A program made the translations under genes and the position numbers. The notes beneath the pieces were generated by a model. It was not told where the DNA came from. It did no database searches and saw only the letters and a program-made list of their open reading frames with translations. This document shows, piece by piece, positions 28,158-37,363 of a DNA stretch of 64,000 bases (within the stretch, counting starts at the first letter, position 1; every line of letters begins with the position of its first letter). The DNA comes from Variovorax beijingensis. Its GTDB lineage: Bacteria > Pseudomonadota > Gammaproteobacteria > Burkholderiales > Burkholderiaceae_C. The stretch covers positions 248,001 through 312,000 of the forward strand of contig NZ_VIVL01000002.1 of NCBI RefSeq assembly GCF_007828835.1, read 5' to 3'.

Positions 28158-29066
28158 GCCCCTGGCAAGAAAGGCTTCGATCTCGCGCGCGACCAGCTGC
28201 GGCTGCTCGTGCACGATCCAGTGGGTGGCGTTGGGCACCTTCTTGACCTCGAGTTTCGGCACGTAGTCTTCCAGGCCTTCGAGCAGGCCCGGCAGCAGCG
28301 CAGCGTCGTCGAGCGCCCAGAAGACGAAGGTCGGCACGTCGATGGTGAGCCGCTCGCGCGGCAGCACCGGAATGCCGTCGATGCTCTGGCCCGGCAACGG
28401 CGGCTTCATCGGCGTGACGCGATACAGGTTGCAGGCGCCCGTGAGGCCCGCATTCCACACTTCTCGGTAGCGCTGCTTCACATCCTCGGTCAGCCAGCCG
28501 AAGCCATCGGGCCCGGCCTTCATCAAGGTGAAGAAGGGCCACATGCGCTTGAAGTCGTCGGCCGAGAGCAGGGCCTCGGCATCGGGCCTGGCGAGAAAGT
28601 TCATGTAGGCGCTGGCTTGCTGCTGCGCCGGGTTGTGGCGCAGCTCGCGCGTGAAGGTGCCGGGGTGCGGCGAATTGATGATGACCAGCTTGCCGACCTG
28701 CTGCGCAAAGGCATTGGCATAGCCCCAGCCGAAAGCGCCGCCCCAGTCGTGCGCGACCAGGGCAGCCATGGTGCCGTCGGCGCTTTCGGTGGCCGCCAGT
28801 TGCTGGATGTCCTGGATCAGCAGGTGGGCCTTGTATGCGGCCACCTCGGTGGGCGCACTCGACTTTTCGAAGCCGCGCAGATTGGGCGCGACGCAGCGGT
28901 AGCCGCCGTGTTCAGGCTGGGCGAAGTGCTCGAGCAGTTCGTCCCAGATGAAGGCGGCTTCGGGAAAACCATGAAGGAACATCATCAGCGGTCGCCCGGG
29001 CGTGCCGGTTGCGCGGCAGCTCAGCGTGATTCCGTTGGGCAGGCTGCGCTGGAACGTCTCGATCAT
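28155..29066 (-). CDS. Alpha/beta hydrolase (epoxide hydrolase/dehalogenase-like)
   Basis: This 303-residue hydrolase has the oxyanion motif FLHGFPE, the nucleophile elbow VAHDWGGAFGW with Asp as nucleophile, a late acid in WALDDAAL and the catalytic His in NATHWIVHE. An Asp nucleophile followed by W-G-G points to epoxide hydrolases and haloacetate dehalogenases rather than Ser esterases. The substrate is unknown. The gene stands alone between lpxL and engB. Confidence 0.88.
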   Translation of the reverse strand: MIETFQRSLPNGITLSCRATGTPGRPLMMFLHGFPEAAFIWDELLEHFAQPEHGGYRCVAPNLRGFEKSSAPTEVAAYKAHLLIQDIQQLAATESADGTMAALVAHDWGGAFGWGYANAFAQQVGKLVIINSPHPGTFTRELRHNPAQQQASAYMNFLARPDAEALLSADDFKRMWPFFTLMKAGPDGFGWLTEDVKQRYREVWNAGLTGACNLYRVTPMKPPLPGQSIDGIPVLPRERLTIDVPTFVFWALDDAALLPGLLEGLEDYVPKLEVKKVPNATHWIVHEQPQLVAREIEAFLARG

Positions 29067-29090
29067 GCGGGGTCTCCTTCAACTTTCGTT

Positions 29091-29106
29091 GCTATTGTTT
29101 TCATAG
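29091..29106. repeat. Dispersed GCTAT/ATAGC short hairpin repeat, copy 1
   Basis: GCTATTGTTTTCATAG lies between the hydrolase and engB, with CTAT and ATAG arms around a T-rich centre. It resembles two other elements in this window (52053 and 60803). Confidence 0.5.
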
Positions 29107-29144
29107 TGGATCACGCAGATGAAACGGCCCGCGCCGGTTTTCGC

Positions 29145-29888
29145 CTAGGTGTCTTGCGGCGCGGCCGGCTGGGCCGCCTCCGGTTTTTCTTCTCCGGGTG
29201 GATGCGCCCAGCGCCACAGCAGCTCGGCGGCTTCGCCCACGCCCTGTTTCTTGAGGGCGGAGAACAGTTTGACCTCGCCACCGCCGGCCTGCAGTCGCGT
29301 AATGGACAGCACCTTGGCGCCCTCGCTGCGCGTGAGCTTGTCGGACTTGGTCAGCAGCACGAGGAACTTGAGCCCCTGCTCCACGCGCGGACGGATCACG
29401 TCGAGCAGGATCTCGTCGAGCTCGGTCATGCCGTGGCGCGGGTCGCACATCAGCACCACGCCGCGCAGGTTCTCGCGCGTCATCAGGTAGTTGCCCATGA
29501 CGCGCTGCCAGCGCAGCTTGGCTTCCCTGGGAACGGCGGCATAGCCGTAGCCGGGCAGGTCGGCCAGCACGGCGTCGTCGGCCTTCTGCTTGCCGACGCC
29601 GAACAGGTTGATGTGCTGCGTGCGGCCCGGCGTCTTGGAGGCGAAGGCCAGGCGCGTCTGCTGCGTGAGCGTGTTGATGGCGGTCGATTTGCCCGCGTTC
29701 GAGCGGCCGACAAAGGCGATTTCGGGCAGGTCGAGCGGGGGCAGATGCTCCAGCTGCGGGGCGCTGGTGAGGAAGTGCGCCGTGTGCAGCCAGCCGAGCG
29801 CGGTGCGTTCGCGCTCGGCGACAAGAGGGTCCACGGCAGGGGTCGCGCGGGAAGGGGGAGCAGCGTGCTTGCGCGACGGGGTGATCAT
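29145..29888 (-). CDS. engB: Ribosome biogenesis GTP-binding protein EngB/YsxC
   Basis: This 247-residue GTPase is needed for large ribosomal subunit assembly. G1 is GRSNAGKST, G3 is DLPGYGYA and G4 is TKSD, and the spacing fits EngB. The start at ATG 29888 gives a roughly 25-residue extension before the core; the open frame continues upstream through the divergent cytochrome gene, which is not coding on this strand. The C-terminal tail is rich in Pro, Ala and Gln and is probably disordered. Confidence 0.96.
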   Translation of the reverse strand: MITPSRKHAAPPSRATPAVDPLVAERERTALGWLHTAHFLTSAPQLEHLPPLDLPEIAFVGRSNAGKSTAINTLTQQTRLAFASKTPGRTQHINLFGVGKQKADDAVLADLPGYGYAAVPREAKLRWQRVMGNYLMTRENLRGVVLMCDPRHGMTELDEILLDVIRPRVEQGLKFLVLLTKSDKLTRSEGAKVLSITRLQAGGGEVKLFSALKKQGVGEAAELLWRWAHPPGEEKPEAAQPAAPQDT

Positions 29889-29958
29889 CAATGAGCTTTC
29901 GGAACGGGCTGCCATTGTAGAATCGCGCGGTTTTGCGCCAATAAATCGAGCCCCCGAT

Positions 29959-30627
29959 ATGAAGTTGTTTGCCAATTTTCTGCTTGCAGCCCTCATGGGC
30001 GTCGCAGCCAGCGCTAGCCTCGCGGCCGACGAGCACGCCGCCGCGCCAGCTGACGGACCCGTCGCGGCCAAGCCGGCCAAGCCCGATCCCGCCAAGGGCG
30101 ACGCGCTGTTCAATTCCGCCGCCCAGGCCTGCGCTTCCTGCCACAACGCGGACGGCAACTCGGCCATTGCGGCCAACCCCAAGCTGGCGCAGCAGCACCC
30201 CGAATACATCCTAAAGCAGCTGCAGGAATTCAAGTCCGGCAAGCGCAAGAGCGCGATCATGCAGCCCATGGCGGCCAAGCTGTCCGACGAGGACATGCGC
30301 AACATCGCCTGGTTCGTGGGCTCCAAGAAGATCAAGACCGGCTTCTCCAAGGAGAAGGACCTGGTCGCGCTGGGCGAGAAGATCTACCGCGGCGGCGTTT
30401 CCGATCGCCAGATCCCGGCCTGCGCCGGCTGCCACAGCCCCAATGGCGCCGGCATGCCCGCGCAGTACCCGCGCCTGGGCGGCCAGCATGCCGACTACAC
30501 GGTGGCACAGCTTGTTGCTTTCCGGGACAACGTGCGCCAGAACAGCGCTCCCATGACCGGCGTGGCCGCAAAGCTCAACGACCGCGAAATCAAGGCTGTT
30601 GCAGATTACATCGCCGGCCTGCGCTGA
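29959..30627 (+). CDS. Dihaem cytochrome c4
   Basis: This 222-residue periplasmic electron carrier has a signal peptide ending near SLAA and two haem c sites, CASCH (58-62) and CAGCH (155-159), each in a class I cytochrome c domain. An Ala/Pro-rich linker precedes the first domain. Cytochrome c4 feeds electrons to terminal oxidases. It is upstream of resB-ccsB, which mature c-type cytochromes, and a strong terminator separates them. A TAGAAT -10-like hexamer lies at 29918-29923. Confidence 0.94.
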   Translation: MKLFANFLLAALMGVAASASLAADEHAAAPADGPVAAKPAKPDPAKGDALFNSAAQACASCHNADGNSAIAANPKLAQQHPEYILKQLQEFKSGKRKSAIMQPMAAKLSDEDMRNIAWFVGSKKIKTGFSKEKDLVALGEKIYRGGVSDRQIPACAGCHSPNGAGMPAQYPRLGGQHADYTVAQLVAFRDNVRQNSAPMTGVAAKLNDREIKAVADYIAGLR

Positions 30628-30675
30628 CACCACGCGCTTCAGCGTGAACTAACCGCCGATAAAAAACCCAAACAG

Positions 30676-30718
30676 AGGGCGGGCCGATCCAGCTGGATGG
30701 CCCGCCCTTTGCTTTTTC
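30676..30718 (+). terminator. Intrinsic terminator after cytochrome c4
   Basis: The stem AGGGCGGGCC pairs with GGCCCGCCCT around a self-complementary loop (ATCCAGCTGGAT), followed by TTGCTTTTT. It stops the cytochrome transcript before resB. Confidence 0.9.
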
Positions 30719-30743
30719 CCTGTTTCTTTTTTCCCATCGACCG

Positions 30744-32912
30744 ATGTCTGTCTCCACCCACGGCCTTCGCGTTCATCGCGGCCCGCAAGTGCTCCGCGCT
30801 GCGGTGGAACTGTTTTCGTCGATGCGCTTCGCGATTGCGCTGCTCACCGTCATCTGCATCGCATCGATCATCGGCACCGTGCTCAAGCAGCACGAGTCGA
30901 TCAACAACTACATCAACCAGTTCGGGCCGTTCTGGGCCGAGCTGTTCCGCGCGGCCAGGCTCGATTCGGTCTACAGCGCCTGGTGGTTCCTGCTGATCCT
31001 GCTGTTCCTGGTGATCAGCACCTCGCTGTGCATCGCGCGCAACACGCCGCGCATCTTCATCGACCTGAAGACCTTCAAGGAAGGCATCCGCGCGCAGAGC
31101 CTCAAGGCCTTCGGCCAGCGCGCCGAGAGCCGGCTCGACGAGGCGCCCGCCGCGGCGGCCAACCGCATCGGCCAGTTGCTGGTGAGCGGCGGATGGAAGG
31201 TCAAGCTCCAGCAGCGCGAAGCCGCGGGCGGCCATGCCGAAGCCGGCTGGATGGTGGCCGCGCGCGCGGGCGGTGCCCACAAGCTGGGCTACATCGCCGC
31301 CCACAGCGCGATCGTGCTGGTGTGCATCGGCGGCCTGCTCGACGGCGACCTGGTGGTGCGGGCCCAGACCTGGTTCAACGGCAAGAGCGTGTTCACCGGC
31401 GGCGGCATGATCGCCGATGTGCCGCCACAGCACCGGCTGTCGCCGCGCAACCCGACCTTCCGCGGCAACATCCTGGTGCCCGAGGGCGCGCAGGGCAGCG
31501 TGGCCATCCTGCAGCAGTCCGACGGCGTGCTGCTGCAGGAGCTGCCGTTCTCGATCGAGCTCAAGAAGTTCATCGTCGACTACTACTCGACCGGCATGCC
31601 CAAGCTGTTCGCGAGCGAGGTGGTGCTGCATGACCGCGAGACCGGCGCCCAGGTGCCCGCGCGCATCGAGGTCAACCATCCGGCCAGCTACAAGGGCGTG
31701 GAAATCTACCAGTCGAGCTTCGACGACGGCGGCTCCAAGGTGAAGCTCAAGGCGGTGCCGATGGCGGCTGCGGCCAAGCCCTTCGAGGTCGAGGGCGTCA
31801 TCGGCGGGCCGAGCACCGAAATCACCAACGGCCGCGAAAAGCTCACGCTCGAATACGCCGCGCTGCGCGTGATCAACGTCGAGAACTTCGCCGACGGCGG
31901 CGCCATGGGCAGCGGCGCCGACGTACGCAAGGTCGACCTGCGCCACGACATCGAATCGCGCCTGGGCGCCGCCAACAAGACCAGCAAGCCCAAGGTGCTG
32001 CGCAACATCGGCCCGAGCATCGGCTACAAGCTGCGCGATGCCGCCGGCCAGGCGCGCGAGTACCAGAACTACATGGTGCCGGTCGATACCGGCGACGGCC
32101 AGCCGGTGTTCCTGCTCGGCATGCGCGAGAAGCCCGAGGAGCCGTTCCGCTACCTGCGCGTGCCGGCCGACGAGCAAGGCTCCATGGACGGCTTCGTGCG
32201 CATGCGCAGCGCGCTGGCCGACGCCGACACCCGCAACCGCGCGGTCGAGCGCTACATCGCCAAGGCGGTCGATCCGAAGCGGCCCGAAATGGCCGAACAG
32301 CTGCGCGTTTCGGCGGCGCGCGCGCTCGCCCTGTTTGCAGGCAGCGAGCGCGCCAAGGCCGACGCCACCACGCTGGGGGGCTGGCAGGCGATTGCGGAAT
32401 TCATGGAAGCCAACGTGCCCGAGGCCGAGCGCGAACGCGCCGGTGCGGTGCTGGTGCGCATCCTCAACGACGTACTGTTCGAGGCGCTCAACCTGAGCCG
32501 CGAAGGCGCAGGGCTCGCAGCATTGCCGAGCGACGAGAAGTCGCAGGCCTTCCTGACCCAGGCGGTGCTGGCCATCAGCGACGCGTACTTCTATCCGGCG
32601 CCGGTCGCCATGATGATGACCGACTTCACCCAGGTGCAGGCCAGCGTGTTCCAGGTGGCGCGCGCGCCCGGCAAGAACGTGGTCTATCTGGGCTGCCTGT
32701 TGCTGATCGTCGGGATTTTTGCCATGCTGTACGTGCGCGAGCGCCGGCTCTGGGTGTGGCTCACCCCCGATGGCGCGGGCTCTGGAGACAACACCACGGC
32801 CGCCACGATGGCCTTCTCGGTCAACCGCAAGACCATCGACAGCGATCGCGAGTTCGAGCACCTCAAGCACAAGCTGCTTGCCTTGAAGACAGAAGGACCG
32901 GCGTCACCATGA
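30744..32912 (+). CDS. resB: Cytochrome c biogenesis protein ResB (Ccs1)
   Basis: This 722-residue membrane protein belongs to System II cytochrome c maturation, where with CcsB it brings haem and reduced apocytochrome together outside the membrane. The N-terminus LFSSMRFAIALLTVICIASIIGT and the WWFLLILLFLVISTSLC helix, a third helix near residue 195, a long periplasmic domain and a last helix near 650 are the family's layout. It begins at ATG 30744. The stop overlaps the ccsB start by ATGA. Confidence 0.95.
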   Translation: MSVSTHGLRVHRGPQVLRAAVELFSSMRFAIALLTVICIASIIGTVLKQHESINNYINQFGPFWAELFRAARLDSVYSAWWFLLILLFLVISTSLCIARNTPRIFIDLKTFKEGIRAQSLKAFGQRAESRLDEAPAAAANRIGQLLVSGGWKVKLQQREAAGGHAEAGWMVAARAGGAHKLGYIAAHSAIVLVCIGGLLDGDLVVRAQTWFNGKSVFTGGGMIADVPPQHRLSPRNPTFRGNILVPEGAQGSVAILQQSDGVLLQELPFSIELKKFIVDYYSTGMPKLFASEVVLHDRETGAQVPARIEVNHPASYKGVEIYQSSFDDGGSKVKLKAVPMAAAAKPFEVEGVIGGPSTEITNGREKLTLEYAALRVINVENFADGGAMGSGADVRKVDLRHDIESRLGAANKTSKPKVLRNIGPSIGYKLRDAAGQAREYQNYMVPVDTGDGQPVFLLGMREKPEEPFRYLRVPADEQGSMDGFVRMRSALADADTRNRAVERYIAKAVDPKRPEMAEQLRVSAARALALFAGSERAKADATTLGGWQAIAEFMEANVPEAERERAGAVLVRILNDVLFEALNLSREGAGLAALPSDEKSQAFLTQAVLAISDAYFYPAPVAMMMTDFTQVQASVFQVARAPGKNVVYLGCLLLIVGIFAMLYVRERRLWVWLTPDGAGSGDNTTAATMAFSVNRKTIDSDREFEHLKHKLLALKTEGPASP

Positions 32913-34225
32913 ATACCACCACCCTCACGCTGCACGAAAGCTGGTTTTCGCGCCGCAACCTCTTCGACTGGGTGTTTGCGGCGCTGGTGCTGGCGGGCGG
33001 CCTGTTCGCCTTTGCGCGCTATGCGGGCTCGATGGACTCCTACGAAAAGCCCATCCTCGCCGCCGCGATGATCTCGGTCATTGCGATTGGCTGGTTCTGG
33101 CGTCCGCTGCGGGTGCTGGCCATCGTGGTGGCCGCGGCCTCGCTGCTGGCCATCAGTTCCTACCAGGGCGACCTGGCCCGCGCGGACACGGTGTTCTGGC
33201 TCAAGTACTTCCTGTCGAGCCAGTCGGCCATTCTCTGGATGAGCGTGCTGTTCTTCATGAGCACGCTGTTCTACTGGCTCGGTTTCTTCGGCGGCAAGCA
33301 GGGCGACACCTTCGAGCTGATCGGTTCGCGCCTGGCCTGGGCCGCCATTGCCATGGCGCTCATCGGCACCATGGTGCGCTGGTACGAGAGCCACCTGCTG
33401 GGGCCCGATATCGGCCACATTCCGGTCAGCAACCTGTACGAAGTGTTCGTGCTGTTCTGCTGGCTCACGACGGCTTTCTATCTCTACTTCGAATCGCGCT
33501 ACGGCACGCGCACGCTCGGCGCCTTCGTGATGCTGGTGGTGAGCGCGGCGGTCGGCTTTTTGCTCTGGTACACGCTGGTGCGCAATGCGCACGAGATCCA
33601 GCCGCTGGTGCCCGCGCTGCAGAGCTGGTGGATGAAGCTGCACGTGCCCGCCAACTTCATTGGCTACGGCACCTTCGCGCTCGCTGCCATGGTGGCCTTC
33701 GCCTACCTCATCAAGGAGCAGGCTGAGGAAACGCGCTGGTACAAGCTCACGCCGATCTGGCTCCTGGGCGTGGCGCTGTGCTTCGTGCCGGTGGCCTTCC
33801 GCCAGCGCGTGCAGGAGGCCGGCGGCAGCTACTGGGTGATCTATGCGGGCATTTCCGCGCTGATTGCTGCGGGCATCCTGCTCGGCCGCCGGCGCATTGC
33901 CGCCCGGCTGCCCGCCAACGAGGTGCTCGACGACGTGATGTACAAGTCGATCACGGTCGGCTTCGCATTCTTCACCATTGCCACCGTGCTCGGTGCCCTG
34001 TGGGCGGCCGACGCCTGGGGCGGCTACTGGAGCTGGGACCCGAAGGAAACCTGGGCCCTGATCGTCTGGCTCAACTACGCGGCCTGGCTGCACATGCGGC
34101 TGGTCAAGGGTTTGCGCGGTACCGTGGCCGCCTGGTGGGCGCTGGGCGGCCTGGCGGTGACCACCTTCGCGTTCCTTGGCGTGAACATGTTCCTGAGCGG
34201 ACTGCACAGCTACGGCACGCTGTAG
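32909..34225 (+). CDS. ccsB: Cytochrome c biogenesis protein CcsB (CcsA/ResC)
   Basis: This 438-residue protein with many membrane helices carries the haem-handling WWD-type motif WGGYWSWDPKETW in its C-terminal part and conserved His residues in flanking helices (for example KLHVPANFIGYG and LNYAAWLHMRL). It works with ResB to export haem and ligate it to CxxCH motifs. The start at 32909 overlaps resB; the longer upstream frame is inside resB in another phase. Dedicated System II genes agree with the c-type cytochrome next door. Confidence 0.95.
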   Translation: MNTTTLTLHESWFSRRNLFDWVFAALVLAGGLFAFARYAGSMDSYEKPILAAAMISVIAIGWFWRPLRVLAIVVAAASLLAISSYQGDLARADTVFWLKYFLSSQSAILWMSVLFFMSTLFYWLGFFGGKQGDTFELIGSRLAWAAIAMALIGTMVRWYESHLLGPDIGHIPVSNLYEVFVLFCWLTTAFYLYFESRYGTRTLGAFVMLVVSAAVGFLLWYTLVRNAHEIQPLVPALQSWWMKLHVPANFIGYGTFALAAMVAFAYLIKEQAEETRWYKLTPIWLLGVALCFVPVAFRQRVQEAGGSYWVIYAGISALIAAGILLGRRRIAARLPANEVLDDVMYKSITVGFAFFTIATVLGALWAADAWGGYWSWDPKETWALIVWLNYAAWLHMRLVKGLRGTVAAWWALGGLAVTTFAFLGVNMFLSGLHSYGTL

Positions 34226-34278
34226 GCGGGGCTGCCGGCCTTTTCGCGAAGAATTGAAACCACGCGCAGCGATCGCGC

Positions 34279-34304
34279 GTAACCGGACCAGGGAATTCCA
34301 CGAA
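34279..34304 (+). promoter_or_regulatory. Putative ECF sigma factor promoter of msrPQ (GTAACC-N16-CGAA)
   Basis: GTAACC at 34279-34284 and CGAA at 34301-34304 are separated by exactly 16 bases. I recall this pattern for promoters of ECF sigma factors such as Caulobacter SigF that govern oxidative and metal stress genes. The expected start of transcription is about 32 bases before the msrP ATG. A GC-rich inverted repeat (ACGCGC...GCGCGT, 34262-34280) overlaps its left end. Confidence 0.6.
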
Positions 34305-34342
34305 CTACCCTGAGCACAACGATTCACGCGAAAGGCCATCAC

Positions 34343-35353
34343 ATGTCGTTCCATTCCCGTCCGCAGGGTCGCAGCAGCGGTTTCATCCATCCGCTTTCGA
34401 GCGAGATCACGCCGCGCGCCGTCTACGAGAGCCGGCGCGACTTGCTCAAGCTGATGGCCGGCGGCGCAGCCGGTGCCGCGCTCGCGAGCTTTGCGGGGCG
34501 CGAGGCCTTCGCCCAGGCCACGGGCCCGCACAAGCTGGCGCTGCTGCCGGGGGCCAAGTCCGCCGTGCCGGGTGCGCAGACGATGGAAAAGCTCACCGAC
34601 TACAAGGACGCGACGAGCTACAACAACTTCTACGAGTTCGGCACCGACAAGGGCGACCCGGTCAAGAACGCCGGCACGCTCAAGACCCGTCCCTGGACCG
34701 TGGAGGTCGAGGGCCTGGTCAAGAAGCCCGGCAAGTACGGCATCGAAGACCTGCTCAAGCTCAGCGCGCAGGAAGAGCGCATCTATCGCCTGCGCTGCGT
34801 CGAGGGCTGGTCGATGGTCATTCCCTGGGTGGGCTATTCGCTGGCGGAGCTCATCAAGAGGGTCGAGCCGCAGGGCAATGCGAAGTACGTGGAGTTCGTG
34901 ACCCTGGCTGATCCCAAGACCATGCCCTTCGTGGGCTCGCGCGTGCTCGACTGGCCCTACACCGAGGGGCTCCGCATGGACGAAGCCATGCACCCGCTCA
35001 CGCTGCTGGCCTTCGGCATGTACGGCGAGGTGCTGCCCAACCAGAATGGCGCGCCGGTGCGCATCGTGGTGCCGTGGAAGTACGGGTTCAAGTCGGCCAA
35101 GTCGATCGTCAAGATCCGCTTCGTCGAGAAGGAGCCGGGCACGGCCTGGAACAAGGCGGCGGCACAGGAATACGGCTTCTATTCGAACGTCAATCCGAAT
35201 GTCGACCATCCGCGCTGGAGCCAGGCCACCGAGCGGCGCATCGGCGACGGCGGCGGACTCTTCGCCAAGCGCAACAAGACGCTGATCTTCAACGGCTACG
35301 AAGCCCAGGTCGGCCAGCTCTATGCGGGCATGGACCTGAAGAAGAACTACTGA
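34343..35353 (+). CDS. msrP: Periplasmic methionine sulfoxide reductase catalytic subunit MsrP (YedY)
   Basis: This 336-residue molybdoenzyme repairs oxidised methionines in envelope proteins. It has a twin-arginine signal with SRRDLLKL (residues 30-37) and a likely cut near AFAQ. The molybdenum-ligating Cys152 lies in [17 protein letters not shown]. The lengths and flanking segments match YedY. An AAAGG ribosome site precedes ATG 34343. The haem partner msrQ follows after 27 bases. An ECF-type promoter pattern lies upstream. Confidence 0.96.
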   Translation: MSFHSRPQGRSSGFIHPLSSEITPRAVYESRRDLLKLMAGGAAGAALASFAGREAFAQATGPHKLALLPGAKSAVPGAQTMEKLTDYKDATSYNNFYEFGTDKGDPVKNAGTLKTRPWTVEVEGLVKKPGKYGIEDLLKLSAQEERIYRLRCVEGWSMVIPWVGYSLAELIKRVEPQGNAKYVEFVTLADPKTMPFVGSRVLDWPYTEGLRMDEAMHPLTLLAFGMYGEVLPNQNGAPVRIVVPWKYGFKSAKSIVKIRFVEKEPGTAWNKAAAQEYGFYSNVNPNVDHPRWSQATERRIGDGGGLFAKRNKTLIFNGYEAQVGQLYAGMDLKKNY

Positions 35354-35380
35354 GCCGGCACCGCACGCGGCCCTTGCCCC

Positions 35381-36049
35381 ATGAACAAGCTGCTCATGCA
35401 TCCGGCGGCCAAGCCGGCCATCTTCCTGCTGTGCCTGCTGCCGTTCGCGTGGCTGGCCTATGGCGCGTTCACCGACGGGCTGGGCGCGAATCCGGCCGAG
35501 TTCCTGATCCGCGCCACCGGCGACTGGACCCTGCGCTTCATCTGCATCGTGCTCGCGGTGACGCCGCTGCGCGTGATGACCAAGACCAATGCGCTGGCGC
35601 GCTTTCGCCGCATGCTGGGCCTGTTCGCGTATTTCTACGTGGTGCTGCACCTGCTGTGCTACAGCTGGTTCGACATGGGCTTCGAGTGGGCCGACATCGC
35701 CAAGGACATTGCCAAGCGGCCGTTCATCCTGGTGGGGTTCTCGGCCTTCGTGCTGCTGACGCCGCTGGCGGCCACCTCGTTCAACCGCGCCATCAAGGCC
35801 ATGGGGGCCAAGCGCTGGCAGATGCTGCACAAGCTGGTCTACCTGATTGCCGGCCTGGGCCTGTTGCACTTCTTCTGGATGCGTGCGGGCAAGAACAACT
35901 TTGCCGAGGTGTTCGTCTACGCCGCGATCATCGCGGCGCTGCTCGGGTGGCGCGTGTGGAACTACGCGAGCAAGCGCAGGCCGAAGCCGTCGGCCGGCGT
36001 GCGCGGCGGCAGCAGCAGCGAGAAGGCGCTGCGCAGCAGCACCGGCTGA
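35381..36049 (+). CDS. msrQ: Haem-binding membrane subunit MsrQ (YedZ)
   Basis: This 222-residue ferric-reductase-like membrane protein has about six helices and passes electrons from the cell interior to MsrP. Conserved His residues are seen in YFYVVLHLLCY, QMLHKLVYL and GLLHFFW, as expected for haem b ligands. It lies directly after msrP as in most bacteria. The final 25 residues are basic and low in complexity. Confidence 0.95.
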   Translation: MNKLLMHPAAKPAIFLLCLLPFAWLAYGAFTDGLGANPAEFLIRATGDWTLRFICIVLAVTPLRVMTKTNALARFRRMLGLFAYFYVVLHLLCYSWFDMGFEWADIAKDIAKRPFILVGFSAFVLLTPLAATSFNRAIKAMGAKRWQMLHKLVYLIAGLGLLHFFWMRAGKNNFAEVFVYAAIIAALLGWRVWNYASKRRPKPSAGVRGGSSSEKALRSSTG

Positions 36050-36079
36050 CCGGCGCGAACCACGCCGATCCCGCGCGGA

Positions 36080-37363
36080 TCAGCCCTCGATCTGCTCGCT
36101 GCGCAGCTGGTCTTCAATCGTCTCGCGGCGGCGGATCAGCGTGGCGGTCCGGCCGCTCACCAGCACTTCGGCGGCCCGGCCGCGCGTGTTGTAGTTGCTG
36201 GCCATGCTCATGCAGTACGCACCGGCCGACAGCACCGCCAGCAGGTCGCCGGCCACCACGTTGAGCGCGCGGTCGCGGCCGATCCAGTCGCCGCTTTCGC
36301 AGACCGGGCCGACCACGTCGTAGGCCGGCGCGTCGCCGCCGCGGATGCGCAGCGGCACGATCTTCTGGAACGCCTGGTACATCGCGGGCCGCGGCAGGTC
36401 GTTCATGGCCGCGTCGACGATGCAGAAATTTTTGTCTTCGCCCGGCTTGGTGTAGAGCACCTCGGTCACGCACACGCCCGCATTGCCGACCAGCGAACGG
36501 CCCGGCTCGACGACGAGCTTGCGCTGTCCGAAGCCGCGGGCGTCGAGCCGTGCGAGCAGCTGCTGCCACAGCGCATCGGCCTTGGGCGGCACTTCGCCGT
36601 TGTAGTCGATGCCCAGGCCGCCGCCGAAGTCGAGGTGGTGAATGGGCACCCCGGCCGCCTCGATGGCCTCGACCAGGTCGAGCACCCGGTCGCAGGCGTC
36701 CAGGTAGGGCGAGGCCTCGGTGATCTGCGAGCCGATGTGGCAGTCGATGCCGACCACCTCGAGTCCCGGCAGCCTGGCGGCATGCCGATACGCCTCGACC
36801 GCACGGTCATGGGCAATGCCGAACTTGTTGCCCTTGAGGCCGGTGGAAATGTAGGGATGCGTCTTCGGGTCGACGTTCGGATTGATGCGGATGCTGATGG
36901 GCGCGCGGCGCCCTTCGGCCAGCGCCACTTCGTTGAGCACGTCGAGCTCGGCTTCGCTCTCGACGTTGAAGCAGGCGATGCCGGCCGCCAGCGCCTGCCG
37001 CATTTCGGCGCGGGTCTTGCCCACACCCGAGAAGATGATCTTGGCCGGGTCGGCGCCCACGGCAAGCACGCGCGCCAGCTCTCCGCCCGAGACGATGTCG
37101 AAGCCGCAGCCGGCTTCGGCGAACACGCGCAGCACGCCGAGCGACGAATTCGCCTTCATTGCATAGCAGATCAGGGCCCTGCGGCCCTCGAAGCCGCGCT
37201 GGTAGGCGGCCAGCGCGTCGAGCATCCACTGCTTCGAATAGACGAACAGCGGCGTGCCATGCTCGCGGGCCAGCGCGTCCAGGCCAAGGCCTTCGACGTG
37301 GAGCGCGCCGTCGCGATGCGCAATGTGCGGATGGCCGGGAAGGGTCGAGGAAGCGTTCGTCAC
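36080..37363 (-). CDS. lysA: Diaminopimelate decarboxylase
   Basis: This 427-residue PLP enzyme makes L-lysine from meso-diaminopimelate, the last step of lysine synthesis. The PLP lysine is K70 in CYAMKANSS. The glycine-rich phosphate-binding HLDFGGGLGI, the EPGRSLVG segment and the active-site CESGD motif are all present. Its start overlaps the lptM stop by ATGA, a gene pair common in beta- and gammaproteobacteria. It ends 30 bases from the convergent msrQ. Confidence 0.97.
   Translation of the reverse strand: MTNASSTLPGHPHIAHRDGALHVEGLGLDALAREHGTPLFVYSKQWMLDALAAYQRGFEGRRALICYAMKANSSLGVLRVFAEAGCGFDIVSGGELARVLAVGADPAKIIFSGVGKTRAEMRQALAAGIACFNVESEAELDVLNEVALAEGRRAPISIRINPNVDPKTHPYISTGLKGNKFGIAHDRAVEAYRHAARLPGLEVVGIDCHIGSQITEASPYLDACDRVLDLVEAIEAAGVPIHHLDFGGGLGIDYNGEVPPKADALWQQLLARLDARGFGQRKLVVEPGRSLVGNAGVCVTEVLYTKPGEDKNFCIVDAAMNDLPRPAMYQAFQKIVPLRIRGGDAPAYDVVGPVCESGDWIGRDRALNVVAGDLLAVLSAGAYCMSMASNYNTRGRAAEVLVSGRTATLIRRRETIEDQLRSEQIEG

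Noticed and set aside
32684..35869. A 1061-codon minus-strand open frame opposite resB-ccsB-msrP-msrQ
   Set aside because: It crosses four real genes and their intergenic gap; the composition is of the shadow type and no motif is seen.
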